From IMG/VR virus record IMGVR_UViG_3300046810_000233, positions 1-34,136 of that record: 34,136 bases of DNA. One strand, 5' to 3'. Both the position numbers and the translations under genes were made by a program. The notes beneath the pieces are model-generated. The model was not told the origin of the DNA, did no database searches, and saw only the letters and a program-made list of their open reading frames with translations. Origin of the DNA: a virus. This document shows positions 24,717 through 32,705 of this stretch, piece after piece (position 1 is the first letter of the stretch; each line of letters starts with the position of its first letter).

Positions 24717-26036
24717 TTAAGCGCCCCAGGTAACGCCGGTCAGGATCGCGACCGATTCGACGTGGCGCGGGCCGAAGTCGTGCTTGGCGATCACGCGCAC
24801 CAGGGTTTGGTCACGCTGGAAGGCACTGACCATGTTGCCGTCGGTGTCCTTATAGGATGCCTCCTTCGAGTAGTCGATCATCAGGTTCTCGTCTTCACCG
24901 ATGAAGCAGTCGTTGAAGTCGACGAAGTAGATTTCCGACGCGTTCGAGCCGGCGCCGAGGTTGTTTGGCACCTGAGTGGTCTTGCCGATCGGGTAGCCCT
25001 TGAGATTCCCGTCCTTCATTTCCGGATAGACCTTGTTGCCGTTACCGTCACGCAGGCCTTCCAGGAAGCGGAAGGTACGCGGCGACATGATCCAGCCCGG
25101 CGCGCCCATGTTGGCATCGACGCCTTCCAGGCAAAGGATCAGCTTGTTCAGATCGGTCTCGATCTTCTGCAGCGTGTCGCCGGCCGATGCGGCGATCTTA
25201 AAGCCGGCCAGCGCCCAGGCCAGCAGACCCTTCGGCGTGTTGCTGGTGCCATCGTCGCGGATGAAGCCCTTGTCTTCGCGTGCCCCCATAGCCGACGAGA
25301 CGTCGTCCACGACGATACGGTCGACATTCGGGTTCGCGCCCGAGTAAGCCAGCAGATCGTTCGAGATCGGGACCAGGGCGGCGAGCTTTTTGCTCGACAG
25401 CTTCAGGTCATCGAACTGCTGACCGGTGACCGGGATGTCGTTCTCGGTGCCGATATAGCCAACGACAGCACCGCCCTTCAGGCGCGGCAGGGTGACGTTG
25501 CCATTGTTCAGGGGGAGCGAACGGGCGCCCAGCTTGCGCACGACCGATTTCGGACGCCACAGCTCAATGACCTCGCGGGCCATGTTGGTCGGCACCAGCA
25601 CGCCGCCGGCGCCAGGGGTCAGGGTGCTCAGGGCCATCGCGACGTCTTCGCCGAACTGGTTGTCCATCGCGAACTTTGCGGCGGCCTGTTGGTTACCTTG
25701 GGCGGCGACCAGTGCGCGGACCATGCGCGACAGGCCGGCGCCTGGCACCTCCGCGGTGCGCGGGGTAGCGGGCACGCTTGCAGCCGGCGGGGCGGCCGGC
25801 TGGTGAGCGCGGCCGTGTGCTTGGTCGACCGGCACCGCGGCGGCAGCGGCGATGCTTTCGGCAGCTTCCATGCGGGTAATCTGTGCAGTCAGGTCGGCGA
25901 ACTTGGTCTGCAGGCCCGTGAACTCGGTCAGCTGTTCGGCGGTCAGTTGGCCGCCGTCGGCTTCGATCTTGGCCAGTGCTTGCACGCTGGCGTTGACCTT
26001 GGCGCGTTCGCTGCGGAGCTCGTTAATGGTTGGCAT
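24717..26036 (-). CDS. Major capsid protein (HK97 fold)
   Basis: 439 residues from ATG 26036, with AGGAGAGAG upstream. Residues 1-75 form a coiled-coil delta domain (MPTINELRSERAKVNASVQAL), residues 75-115 are an Ala/Pro-rich linker where the S49 protease probably cuts, and the rest is the HK97 shell domain (GGVLVPTNMAREVIELWRPKS, LPRLKGGAVVGYIGTEND, PIGKTTQVPNNLG, ILTGVTWGA). It self-assembles with the portal and protease into the procapsid. Strong terminators on both sides fit high expression. The longer frame to 26303 overlaps the protease gene and is rejected. Confidence 0.95.
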   Translation of the reverse strand: MPTINELRSERAKVNASVQALAKIEADGGQLTAEQLTEFTGLQTKFADLTAQITRMEAAESIAAAAAVPVDQAHGRAHQPAAPPAASVPATPRTAEVPGAGLSRMVRALVAAQGNQQAAAKFAMDNQFGEDVAMALSTLTPGAGGVLVPTNMAREVIELWRPKSVVRKLGARSLPLNNGNVTLPRLKGGAVVGYIGTENDIPVTGQQFDDLKLSSKKLAALVPISNDLLAYSGANPNVDRIVVDDVSSAMGAREDKGFIRDDGTSNTPKGLLAWALAGFKIAASAGDTLQKIETDLNKLILCLEGVDANMGAPGWIMSPRTFRFLEGLRDGNGNKVYPEMKDGNLKGYPIGKTTQVPNNLGAGSNASEIYFVDFNDCFIGEDENLMIDYSKEASYKDTDGNMVSAFQRDQTLVRVIAKHDFGPRHVESVAILTGVTWGA

Positions 26037-26055
26037 ATGCCTCTCTCCTAGATAA

Positions 26056-26079
26056 GAAAAAGCCGCCTCGAGGGCGGCT
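26056..26079 (-). terminator. Intrinsic terminator between protease and capsid genes
   Basis: On the minus strand AGCCGCC-CTCG-AGGCGGCT (the two arms pair over eight bases) is followed by TTTTC. A perfect stem with a short T-tract makes this one of the clearest terminators in the window. Late transcripts must read through it or restart to express the capsid. Confidence 0.8.
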
Positions 26080-26103
26080 TGGTTGCTTGTCCCGCGAACG
26101 CGG

Positions 26104-27063
26104 TCAAAGTTGGTTTTGGACCGCCATCGCTTTCGCGCGGGCGCCGATGGAAGACTGTTTGGTATTACGCGATGCGCGTGTCTGGCGAGCTTGGGCGGCG
26201 ATGCGGTCAGCTGCAGCCTGTGGCGTCTCAATACGGTCGGCAAAGCCGATGTCGAGGCCGGCCTGACCAAACAGTACGCCAGCTTCGGTGCCGCGAACTG
26301 CATCTACACCAATCCCGCGGTACTTGGCGACAGCGTCGACGAATTGCCCGTAGTAGTTCTGCACCATGTCATTGAGGAACTTCAGCGACTGATCCGAGAG
26401 AGGTTCATGGGGGCTCAGATCGTTTTTGTGGGCGCCGGCATACACGGTCGTCACCTTCACACCCATCTGCTCGTTTCGAGCTGAGATGTCCATGTGTTTG
26501 GCGATCACGCCGACTGAGCCGACACCAGAGGTACGCGACATCGAGACGTCGCCGATGGCCGCGGCCATCAGGTAGGCGGCCGAGTACGCACTGAAATTGA
26601 CGATCGCGCTCATCGGCTTGATGGCCCGGGCCTCGAATAAGAAGTCAGCCAGTTCGAAAGCGCCGGTCGTACTGCCGCCAGGGCTGTCGATGTCGAAAGC
26701 GATGTGCTCAACGGCCGGATCCGCCAACGCCGCAACAACTTGGGCGCGGATATCCTCGTAGCTGGTCATCGTCTCACAGACGTTCAGTTGGGTGCTGCGA
26801 CTGACAAGGACACCGTGAATCGGGATCATCGCAACGCCAGTATCGGCGATCGCCTGGCGGCGCGCTTCCTCGGCGCGCGCTGCGGAGCTCTCGTACGGGC
26901 CGTCGTCTTCCATCATCTGCGGCTGGGCGCCGTTGACGCTCAGGTTGACGATGTTCAGGCTCATCTGCTGGTTGGCCCAGGCCGCAACCTGGTCGAGCAT
27001 CGCCTCGGTGACCATGAGCGGCTGGTTGAAGATGAGACTAGCGAGGCGGAAGCGGTTTTTCAT
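26104..27063 (-). CDS. Capsid maturation protease (S49/ClpP-like, SppA family)
   Basis: 319 residues. PIHGVLVSR begins the core, DSPGGS (126-131) forms the oxyanion loop, Ser161 in NFSAYSAAYLMAA is the nucleophile and Lys213 in YAGAHKN is the likely base. This is the Ser-Lys dyad of S49 peptidases, as in lambda C, which cleave capsid and scaffold during maturation. It overlaps the portal stop by four bases. Residues 260-319 are helical and basic and could serve as a scaffolding tail. Confidence 0.92.
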   Translation of the reverse strand: MKNRFRLASLIFNQPLMVTEAMLDQVAAWANQQMSLNIVNLSVNGAQPQMMEDDGPYESSAARAEEARRQAIADTGVAMIPIHGVLVSRSTQLNVCETMTSYEDIRAQVVAALADPAVEHIAFDIDSPGGSTTGAFELADFLFEARAIKPMSAIVNFSAYSAAYLMAAAIGDVSMSRTSGVGSVGVIAKHMDISARNEQMGVKVTTVYAGAHKNDLSPHEPLSDQSLKFLNDMVQNYYGQFVDAVAKYRGIGVDAVRGTEAGVLFGQAGLDIGFADRIETPQAAADRIAAQARQTRASRNTKQSSIGARAKAMAVQNQL

Positions 27064-28304
27064 GCGAGGATTCCTTCAATTTCGGCGACTGCTTCGGGGC
27101 TTGCCTTGGGCTGTACGACCGGCAGCGGCTTAGCCGCGTCGACCATGTTGAGCGGCTGCAGGTAGGTGTCGCCGCCCTTCACAGGCGGCAGGTTTTCCAG
27201 ACGCCGGATGTCGTTCACGGACAGCCAGCCCCACTGGCGGGCGATCGCGTACGCCTCATAGCGAGACTTCTGATCGCCGCGCAGCAGTCCGGAGACGTTG
27301 AACTCGATGTAGTAGGTATTGCGCTCGCTTGGCAACAGCAGGTCGCGCATCATCGCCTGCTCGTGCCGCTTGATCCACGGCAGAAGCGTGTAGATCACGA
27401 ACTGGATGGCCTGGTGCTCGATATTCGAGAACGTGGCCTTGTCCAACTCGCCGATCATGTGCGGCGGCACCTTGTAGATGCGCGCGATGTCCAGCGCGCT
27501 CAGCTTCAGCGCCGAGATCAGCTCGGCGTCGACGTTTGTCATCGACAGCGCGCGGAAGGTCATCCCCTCCTGTAGCATGGCGACGCGCTTGGCATTGGCG
27601 GCACCGCTGTACTTGGCTTGCCACTGGTCCGTAATGCGGTCGATGACCGATGGATCCTTGATCGGTGGCGCCTCGCGCGGCCGCTCAATCACGCCCGACA
27701 GCGCCGTCCCGTTCAGGAACGACTTCCCTGCATATTGGTGCATTGCCTGGGCATGCCCGATGGCGTTAGCGTGCAGCATGATCGGCGAGACGCCGACGTA
27801 GTTGTTCAGGCTCCACCATCTCACGTGGTGGATCATGCGCTGTGGGACCGGCTCTTGTCCGTCGATACTGAAATACGGCTGGAGGTCCGGCCCGCGCATA
27901 ACCTGGACCGAGTTCGCCGGCAGCGGAAGCAGGTCCGTAACAGTGCCGTCGGGATCGCGCGCAATGATGCTGTACGAATTACCGCGCGTGCCCGCCGACA
28001 GCTGCGACCCCTCACGGTATTCGAGCGGCGTCTGCCAGCCATTCGGTCTGTAGGCTAGGACGTTGTATAGCGGGTGATCCTTCGCCGCCTCCCGTCCTTC
28101 GTCTTTGGTGCGTCGGAAGAGCTCGAGTGGCAGTTGCGCGATGCTCTCGGCCAGCAGCGTCACGCAATTCTGCAGCGCTGTCATCGCAAGTGCGGACTCC
28201 ACGGTGACCAGTGGGCCGGCATCGGAACGGGCGCCGCCGAGACCAGACAGCCAGCCACCGCTGCCGGTAGCAATCTGCGGACTGAAAAACTGTTTGGCGA
28301 ACAT
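27060..28304 (-). CDS. Portal protein (HK97 type)
   Basis: 414 residues. Typical blocks: LPLELFRRTKDEGREAAKDH, GNSYSIIARDPDGTV, PQRMIHHVRWWS, AGKSFLNGTALSGVIE, and LDIARIYKVPPHMIGELDKA followed by SNIEHQAIQFVIYTLLPWI. These are the hallmarks of HK97-family portals, the dodecameric ring through which DNA is packaged. It lies between terminase and protease, as in HK97-like gene orders. The C-terminus is short. Confidence 0.95.
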   Translation of the reverse strand: MFAKQFFSPQIATGSGGWLSGLGGARSDAGPLVTVESALAMTALQNCVTLLAESIAQLPLELFRRTKDEGREAAKDHPLYNVLAYRPNGWQTPLEYREGSQLSAGTRGNSYSIIARDPDGTVTDLLPLPANSVQVMRGPDLQPYFSIDGQEPVPQRMIHHVRWWSLNNYVGVSPIMLHANAIGHAQAMHQYAGKSFLNGTALSGVIERPREAPPIKDPSVIDRITDQWQAKYSGAANAKRVAMLQEGMTFRALSMTNVDAELISALKLSALDIARIYKVPPHMIGELDKATFSNIEHQAIQFVIYTLLPWIKRHEQAMMRDLLLPSERNTYYIEFNVSGLLRGDQKSRYEAYAIARQWGWLSVNDIRRLENLPPVKGGDTYLQPLNMVDAAKPLPVVQPKASPEAVAEIEGILA

Positions 28305-28307
28305 CCG

Positions 28308-28481
28308 TTATCCTTTGTTGCCGGCTGGCGCCTGCGCGCGTGCGACGACGTACGACCAAGCCATCAGGCCGAGACCAGCCACGATGAAGCCGGCCGGCAG
28401 GTAGACCATGCCGGCGCCGATGACAATGGAAGCCAAGCCCAGAAAGCCGGCAATGAGGGTCGCCCAGTCGAGAATGCTCAT
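28308..28481 (-). CDS. 57-residue membrane protein between terminase and portal
   Basis: ATG 28481 overlaps the terminase stop as ATGA and the gene ends three bases before the portal start. Two hydrophobic segments (about 7-23 and 26-45) make it a small two-helix membrane protein. Small membrane proteins occur at this locus in other phages, with unknown role. It is shorter than usual gene-calling limits but packed like a real operon member. Confidence 0.65.
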   Translation of the reverse strand: MSILDWATLIAGFLGLASIVIGAGMVYLPAGFIVAGLGLMAWSYVVARAQAPAGNKG

Positions 28482-30154
28482 ATCGTTACGCCCTCGTCGT
28501 AGATTGAAGTAGCCTGCGCTGCCTCGGGATTCATTGACATCAGCTCGACCGCGTTGAGCATCGCCATCAACGGGTCGATCTTGGCCGAACCGGAGATTTG
28601 TTTGGTGATCAGCACGGCGTTACCGCGGGGCTCGACCTTGGCATTGCCGACGCACCATGCCATCAGCGGCTGCGCGCCATGCACAAATACACCTTCAGCC
28701 AGCTTCCTCTCGGCCGTCTTGATTGGCCCGGTCAGCTTCCAACCCTGCGAAATGCCGATGATGCGGTCCTCAGGAACGCCGGCCTGCAACATCGCGTCGA
28801 GGATGCCGCCGATGCCGCTGGGGTCGATACCCATCTTGAAGAGCAGTCCAGACTCGTAGACCTTGGCGACATTCGCGGCAAATTCGTCGACGTCGTCGCC
28901 GATGCGCTGCACAAGGGTCAGATGCCCGTCCTTGGCGAAGTCCAGGAGCCGGGGCGCGATTTCCTTGCGGCGCTCTAGCACAGAAGGGTGCGCCCAGGCG
29001 TGCGCCCATCCGAGCCACCGCCGCGTCTCCTTGCAGCGCCCGATCGCGTATTGGCCAAGCAGGTCATCGAGACCGCCGCCGTCGCCACCCATGGCGACCA
29101 CTTCCGAGCGCGCAACAAGGTCGTCCAACGAGAACGTCCGCTCAAGCTGGCCCTGCTGCTCCCAGAAACCCGCGCCGGCCCAGCGGTCGGACCGTAGGTT
29201 GAGGCCGATTTCGACGTTGGCGTGCTTGGCCATGAAGCCCCGGAACGATTCCGGGCCGGCTTGCTGTGCTTTCGTGAACTCGCGCTCGAGGAAAGCCTGG
29301 TCGACGGAAAAGCCGATGTTCGGGTTCACCATCGCCATGTTCTCAAGCAGCAGGCATTCGCCCGAGGCCACCATTTCCGGCGGATGCTCGAAGATGATCG
29401 GCACGAAGGCGGGGTCAACGATCTCGCCATCGCGCACCTTGCGCGCATACTCCAACTTCTGTTTAAAGACGCCGGCCGGCGGTTCGTCGGACTGCGTCGT
29501 CAACCAGATCACGAAGCCTTCAGGGCGAGATGCCAGGCCGCCTAGCGCCTCACGGAACATGTTTTCAGCACTCGACATTTTGCCGAATAGGTGCAGCTCG
29601 TCGATCAGGGTGCCGACTGACTTCTTGCCGCCGACCGTGTTTTGATCGGCCGCCAACACCTTGAGAGTCGAGTTGCTTTCGCGGTGTGTAATCTTTTTTT
29701 CGTGTGACTGCACATGCATCAGCGCGTCGAGCTCTTCGTCCTTCTGCACCATGTCACGCGCCGGCGTGTATGCGTTGTTTGCCACCTCGACGGTCGGCGC
29801 CAGCACCGAGAACTCCGCCGACTGGCGCCAGTTCAGGATCAGCGCCGTCAGCATGATCCCGGCCGCAACCGTCGACTTCGAGTTCTTTTTCGGCAGGAGC
29901 ACAAAAAATTCGACGATCAGTCGCCGGCCGCTCTCCGCGTCGTAGGCGCCGAAAATGCAGCGCACCAGGTCAAAAACCCATTCAGCGCAGGATTCGCCGA
30001 AGGTCGGGCTGCCCGGCGCGTCAACGATCTTGAGTTCCTTGAAAATTGCGAGCGCTTGCTCGGCCTGCTCAGGGAAAATCGGCGGCGGAATGATCGTCGT
30101 GCCGGCGAGCAGGCGCGCTGCCCAGTCAGGGCATGCTGTTGTCCAGTCCGGCAT
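28478..30154 (-). CDS. terL: Terminase large subunit
   Basis: 558 residues. The N-terminal ATPase has a Walker A-type loop PKKNSKST (88-95), Walker B GTLIDE (181-186) and a coupling motif in WLTTQS. The C-terminal nuclease has the acid clusters VVAMGGDGGGLDDL and FKMGIDPSGIGGI. It is the packaging motor and DNA-cutting enzyme, acting with the small subunit and portal. The large size and P-K-K-N-S-K-S Walker A fit the HK97/P27-like terminase group. The start MPDWTTACPDW sits directly after the small subunit stop. Confidence 0.95.
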   Translation of the reverse strand: MPDWTTACPDWAARLLAGTTIIPPPIFPEQAEQALAIFKELKIVDAPGSPTFGESCAEWVFDLVRCIFGAYDAESGRRLIVEFFVLLPKKNSKSTVAAGIMLTALILNWRQSAEFSVLAPTVEVANNAYTPARDMVQKDEELDALMHVQSHEKKITHRESNSTLKVLAADQNTVGGKKSVGTLIDELHLFGKMSSAENMFREALGGLASRPEGFVIWLTTQSDEPPAGVFKQKLEYARKVRDGEIVDPAFVPIIFEHPPEMVASGECLLLENMAMVNPNIGFSVDQAFLEREFTKAQQAGPESFRGFMAKHANVEIGLNLRSDRWAGAGFWEQQGQLERTFSLDDLVARSEVVAMGGDGGGLDDLLGQYAIGRCKETRRWLGWAHAWAHPSVLERRKEIAPRLLDFAKDGHLTLVQRIGDDVDEFAANVAKVYESGLLFKMGIDPSGIGGILDAMLQAGVPEDRIIGISQGWKLTGPIKTAERKLAEGVFVHGAQPLMAWCVGNAKVEPRGNAVLITKQISGSAKIDPLMAMLNAVELMSMNPEAAQATSIYDEGVTI

Positions 30155-30631
30155 TTAAACCTTCTTTCCACCGGCGGCAACGAGCTTTGGAGGCGCGGCC
30201 GCGGCAAACTTGCCAGCGCCCACCTTCTTGGCCGCGTCCTGCTTTTGATCCTTTTTTCCGCCCTCACCCAGCTTCTGATGTTTAAACGGCAGCATGGCTT
30301 TGGCCGCGTCAATCCGATATCGGAGATCGGCCGCCGGCTCGTTCATGATCGTCGTCAGGAATTCGATCGGGTCTGCGGTTGGGGGAATTTCAATGAAGTC
30401 ATCGCCCGGCGGCGCCGTGGTGGGCGCCGATTTATTCGGAGCGGCGGCGCCCTTGGATGCCACTGCGCGGTGCTTATCGAGGTAGGCTTTAATATCCGGG
30501 TCTTTAACATTTCGGGACCCGGCAGCTGACGCCGTTTTTTCACTGAAGCCGGCACGGATCGCCGCTTCCTTATTCGAGAACCCGGCCAAAACGGCATCGG
30601 CGAAGGCTCGCTTTTTGCCTGTTAAAGCCAT
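30155..30631 (-). CDS. terS: Terminase small subunit
   Basis: 158 residues from ATG 30631, nine bases after GGAGG. The N-terminal helix-turn-helix (LTGKKRAFADAVLAGFSNKE, then AIRAGFSEKTA) is the Terminase_2 DNA-binding pattern; a Pro/Ala-rich linker and a Lys-rich tail follow. It recognises the packaging site and recruits the large subunit. A TTG two codons upstream is too close to the ribosome binding site. Confidence 0.9.
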   Translation of the reverse strand: MALTGKKRAFADAVLAGFSNKEAAIRAGFSEKTASAAGSRNVKDPDIKAYLDKHRAVASKGAAAPNKSAPTTAPPGDDFIEIPPTADPIEFLTTIMNEPAADLRYRIDAAKAMLPFKHQKLGEGGKKDQKQDAAKKVGAGKFAAAAPPKLVAAGGKKV

Positions 30632-30765
30632 TAACAATTTCCTCCAGGGGGAATTTTTTCTGCGAATGAGAGACTATGCGGTGTCGGACCAATAAGTTGC
30701 TCTAGGGATACGGTACCCCCTCCCCTTGGCGGCTCGATGGGCCGGCGAACAGCGACACCGTGCTG

Positions 30766-31092
30766 CTACCAGCCGCGCGCGCGCTCCTTCGCTTCCCGTG
30801 CGCTCTTGGCGTCGTGGCAAGGGGTCTGGCACAGCAACTCTTTATTCGAGTCGTCGTCGCTACCGCCCTTCCACAGCGGGATCTTGTGATCGACCACTGT
30901 GCCGACGCTTGTGCGACCTTGTCTCAAGCATTCCTGACATAGGCCGCAATCGCGCCTCCGGATCCGCTCACGGTCCTGCACGCCGGCCCAGCCGCGCTTG
31001 CGCTGCACCGTCTCGGGCCGCACTGGCGCAAGCGTTGGGAGTCGACTGCCGGCAGCCTGCAGGCGTGGCTTGAGGGTCTGAAGCTTCGGCAT
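30766..31092 (-). CDS. HNH endonuclease
   Basis: 108 residues with CxxC (Cys52/Cys55) and CQTPC (Cys88/Cys92) zinc ligands and the HNH catalytic core: VVDHK with His69, Asn83 in SNKELLC, and His93 in CHDAK. HNH proteins beside the terminase genes (HK97 gp74 type) stimulate terminase cutting at cos and support DNA packaging. That neighbourhood is reproduced here, which suggests a cos-type packaging mechanism. Confidence 0.9.
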   Translation of the reverse strand: MPKLQTLKPRLQAAGSRLPTLAPVRPETVQRKRGWAGVQDRERIRRRDCGLCQECLRQGRTSVGTVVDHKIPLWKGGSDDDSNKELLCQTPCHDAKSAREAKERARGW

Positions 31093-31238
31093 CAGTCCAG
31101 CGACATGCGAAAAAAGCGCTCGATGTCTTCCGGCGAATACCGGAGACCATGGGTCTGCCTCGGCGCCGGCCGGAATATCCTCTTCAGGATGCCCGGCGAG
31201 TTATCCGGCACTTCGCGCACCAGCTCGACGAACGTCAT
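31092..31238 (-). CDS. 48-residue hypothetical phage protein
   Basis: ATG 31238 opens MTFVELVREVPDNSPGILKR..., ending in RFFRMSLD. The stop shares a base with the HNH start (TGATG), and the start overlaps the upstream stop. It is short, basic and mainly helical. Unknown role; coding is supported by packing. Confidence 0.55.
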   Translation of the reverse strand: MTFVELVREVPDNSPGILKRIFRPAPRQTHGLRYSPEDIERFFRMSLD

Positions 31239-31411
31239 GCCCGAGCGACCGTAGCTTTAGCGCGTAGCGCTGCCTGAGCATCCTCGCACTGCAGCAGGTG
31301 CTCGGCGATGCGACGCACGCGAGCCAGGTCGGCAACCTTGGTTTGGCTCGCTTGGCTACCCAGGACAGCGCGCACTATCTCCGCGACGTAGATGTCAGCC
31401 GGGCCTCTCAT
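31235..31411 (-). CDS. 58-residue hypothetical phage protein
   Basis: ATG 31411 begins MRGPADIYVAEIVRAVLGSQ, continues as helix with VADLARVRRIAEHLL, and overlaps both neighbours by four bases. The same frame is open back to 31663, but that part crosses a terminator and an upstream gene and is Arg-rich nonsense. Function unknown. Confidence 0.6.
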   Translation of the reverse strand: MRGPADIYVAEIVRAVLGSQASQTKVADLARVRRIAEHLLQCEDAQAALRAKATVARA

Positions 31412-31500
31412 GCCGTTGCCCGAGCAGCATCGATCACCGCATCCTCGCGCAGCAGCTGCATCACGAACCGCAACCAAACGACTTCTGCTTCTACGCTCAT
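31408..31500 (-). CDS. 30-residue ORF, first gene of the late operon
   Basis: ATG 31500 is preceded by GTGAGGTCACCC. The product MSVEAEVVWLRFVMQLLRED... is an amphipathic helix. Its stop overlaps the next start as ATGA. It is the first visible gene after the terminator at 31551-31513 and may act as a leader peptide. Confidence 0.5.
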   Translation of the reverse strand: MSVEAEVVWLRFVMQLLREDAVIDAARATA

Positions 31501-31512
31501 GGGTGACCTCAC

Positions 31513-31551
31513 AAATAAAAAGGCCGCCGACGCATTGCTGCATCAGGCGGC
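31513..31551 (-). terminator. Long intrinsic terminator upstream of the late operon
   Basis: On the minus strand a 12-13 bp stem (GCCGCCTGATGCA / TGCGTCGGCGGC, one bulge) closed by a GCAA tetraloop is followed by CTTTTTATTT. It would stop leader transcripts before the late genes unless an antiterminator is bound, matching a Q-type control scheme. Confidence 0.85.
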
Positions 31552-31584
31552 GAAATCCAGATCGATCTTTTGGATTGGAGACGG

Positions 31585-31727
31585 GTTGTGGCGGCCGGTT
31601 GCATGGGCCGGCTAAGTCGCGGATGCAGATCCGCTGCGCGCCGACGGCGCGTTTCCTCGCCACACAAAGCCCTCAGCCGTCATCCGCGCACGTGGAACGT
31701 GATTGTCATGCTTAGGCTTTGTGTGGC
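31585..31727 (-). ncRNA. Candidate structured leader RNA: chain of hairpins
   Basis: Between the late-operon terminator and the gene at 31817 lie at least four strong stems: GCCGG...CCGGC near 31592-31612, GCGGAT-GCAG-ATCCGC (31619-31634), CGCGCC-GAC-GGCGCG (31637-31651), and a 13-bp perfect inverted repeat GCCACACAAAGCC (31659-31671) / GGCTTTGTGTGGC (31715-31727). Frames here are short or Arg-rich and look non-coding. It could be the untranslated leader of the late transcript, a small regulatory RNA or a binding site for an antiterminator. No Rfam family can be named from sight. Confidence 0.45.
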
Positions 31728-31816
31728 CACTGACTTAGAGCCAGTTAATTCGAAAGATCGCAGACTCTCAGCTGTCGTGCTATCGTTTCTTTTCCAATAA
31801 CAAAGGAGAACTGAAC

Positions 31817-32122
31817 GTGGCGAACTTTATAATTAGCTTCCGCATCAAACAAGATGAGGATTACCAGAATCGGTATACTTCGTTCGTCACCGCCGTACAT
31901 GCGGCTGGAGGCGGTATGGGCGCCGTCTGGGAAGAAACCTCTTCGTTCTTTGCACTTCGAGCAAACCACACTGCTGCGAGCCTGTGCAATCACCTGTACG
32001 TTTCCAGTGGATTTAACGCCACAAAAGATGAAATGTTGGTCGTTGACCTGTCCGCTCGTGAGATGGCGACAAAAGGCCCTCTCAAGTACCTAAGCACACT
32101 TGAAGCTTGTCTCGGCTTCTAA
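31817..32122 (+). CDS. Small protein with a Cas2/SinR-like ferredoxin-fold layout
   Basis: 101 residues with a GTG start at 31817 behind AAAGGAG. The order is strand (ANFIISFRI), helix (YQNRYTSFVTAVHAAG), strand (GAVWEETSSFFALRA), helix (TAASLCNHLYVSSG), strand (DEMLVVDLS), helix. The opening MAN-hydrophobic-S and the W-E-E-T-S strand resemble the stand-alone SinR/Cas2-like protein group found outside CRISPR loci. No CRISPR repeat or cas gene is in the window. The gene runs opposite to the late operon and has its own terminator, so it is an independent accessory gene, possibly in toxin or defence functions. Assignment is tentative. Confidence 0.6.
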   Translation: MANFIISFRIKQDEDYQNRYTSFVTAVHAAGGGMGAVWEETSSFFALRANHTAASLCNHLYVSSGFNATKDEMLVVDLSAREMATKGPLKYLSTLEACLGF

Positions 32123-32140
32123 GCACTGTCCGTTAACGCA

Positions 32141-32175
32141 AAAGCCCGCATACCTGATTGGTGCGGGCTTTCTTC
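32141..32175 (+). terminator. Intrinsic terminator after the Cas2/SinR-like gene
   Basis: AAAGCCCGCA...TGCGGGCTTT forms a ten-base stem with an 11-base loop, followed by CTTC. It stands about 20 bp after the stop at 32122, so the gene is a single transcription unit. Confidence 0.75.
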
Positions 32176-32385
32176 GGGCGAACGCGGGCTTTAACGCGGG
32201 CGGGATGTTTCGACTGCCTCGGGTGATGGTGGCGCCGGGAGGCGCGCATTACATGGTGCCGAGGGAACTGTGTTGAGGACTTGAGTTTACGCCTGTTTTT
32301 TAGGTGACGCAATACAGATGAGCTACGATTTGCTTAGTTTCCAAGTGAAAAGTATTATTTAGTCTCTTCGTCCATTGGAGCAAAA

Positions 32386-32679
32386 ATGAGCAGCTGGAAG
32401 TTTGACCCTAATAACTTGACCATTTTGAATGTCGACCATGGCGCTTGGGCTTTGCCTCTAAAGGAGGTTACCGACGCTCAGGCATTGGCTCACTGGATTT
32501 TGCAGGCGGCGAAGCATGACTTCAACATCTGGGAGCTGATGCAAGCATTTCTGGAGGCGGGCCAGCACTGCTTTGGCAGCCAAGAAGTCAACGGCGCAAC
32601 GATGCTCCAAATGCTTTTCAATACGGATCCACATTCCCGCCCTTACACGGTGAACTGGGCTACTGGAACCGTTTCTTAA
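32386..32679 (+). CDS. Accessory protein of unknown function, 97 residues
   Basis: ATG 32386 after TTGGAG. The protein (MSSWKFDPNNLTILNVDHGA...) is acidic, with a helical middle (DAQALAHWILQAAKHDFNIW) and Cys63. It has no signal or membrane helix. It is a second plus-strand gene between the presumed Q gene and the late operon and is more AT-rich than the phage core. No family recognised. Confidence 0.65.
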   Translation: MSSWKFDPNNLTILNVDHGAWALPLKEVTDAQALAHWILQAAKHDFNIWELMQAFLEAGQHCFGSQEVNGATMLQMLFNTDPHSRPYTVNWATGTVS

Positions 32680-32705
32680 CTTAATTTCGTCAAGGCCTAA
32701 TCGAT

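Noticed and set aside
24672-26051. 459-codon plus-strand frame
   Set aside because: Exactly antisense to the capsid gene, whose motifs are clear.
31412-31663. N-terminal extension of the 58-residue gene
   Set aside because: It crosses the long terminator and another gene, and is Arg-rich; the hairpin array explains the open frame.
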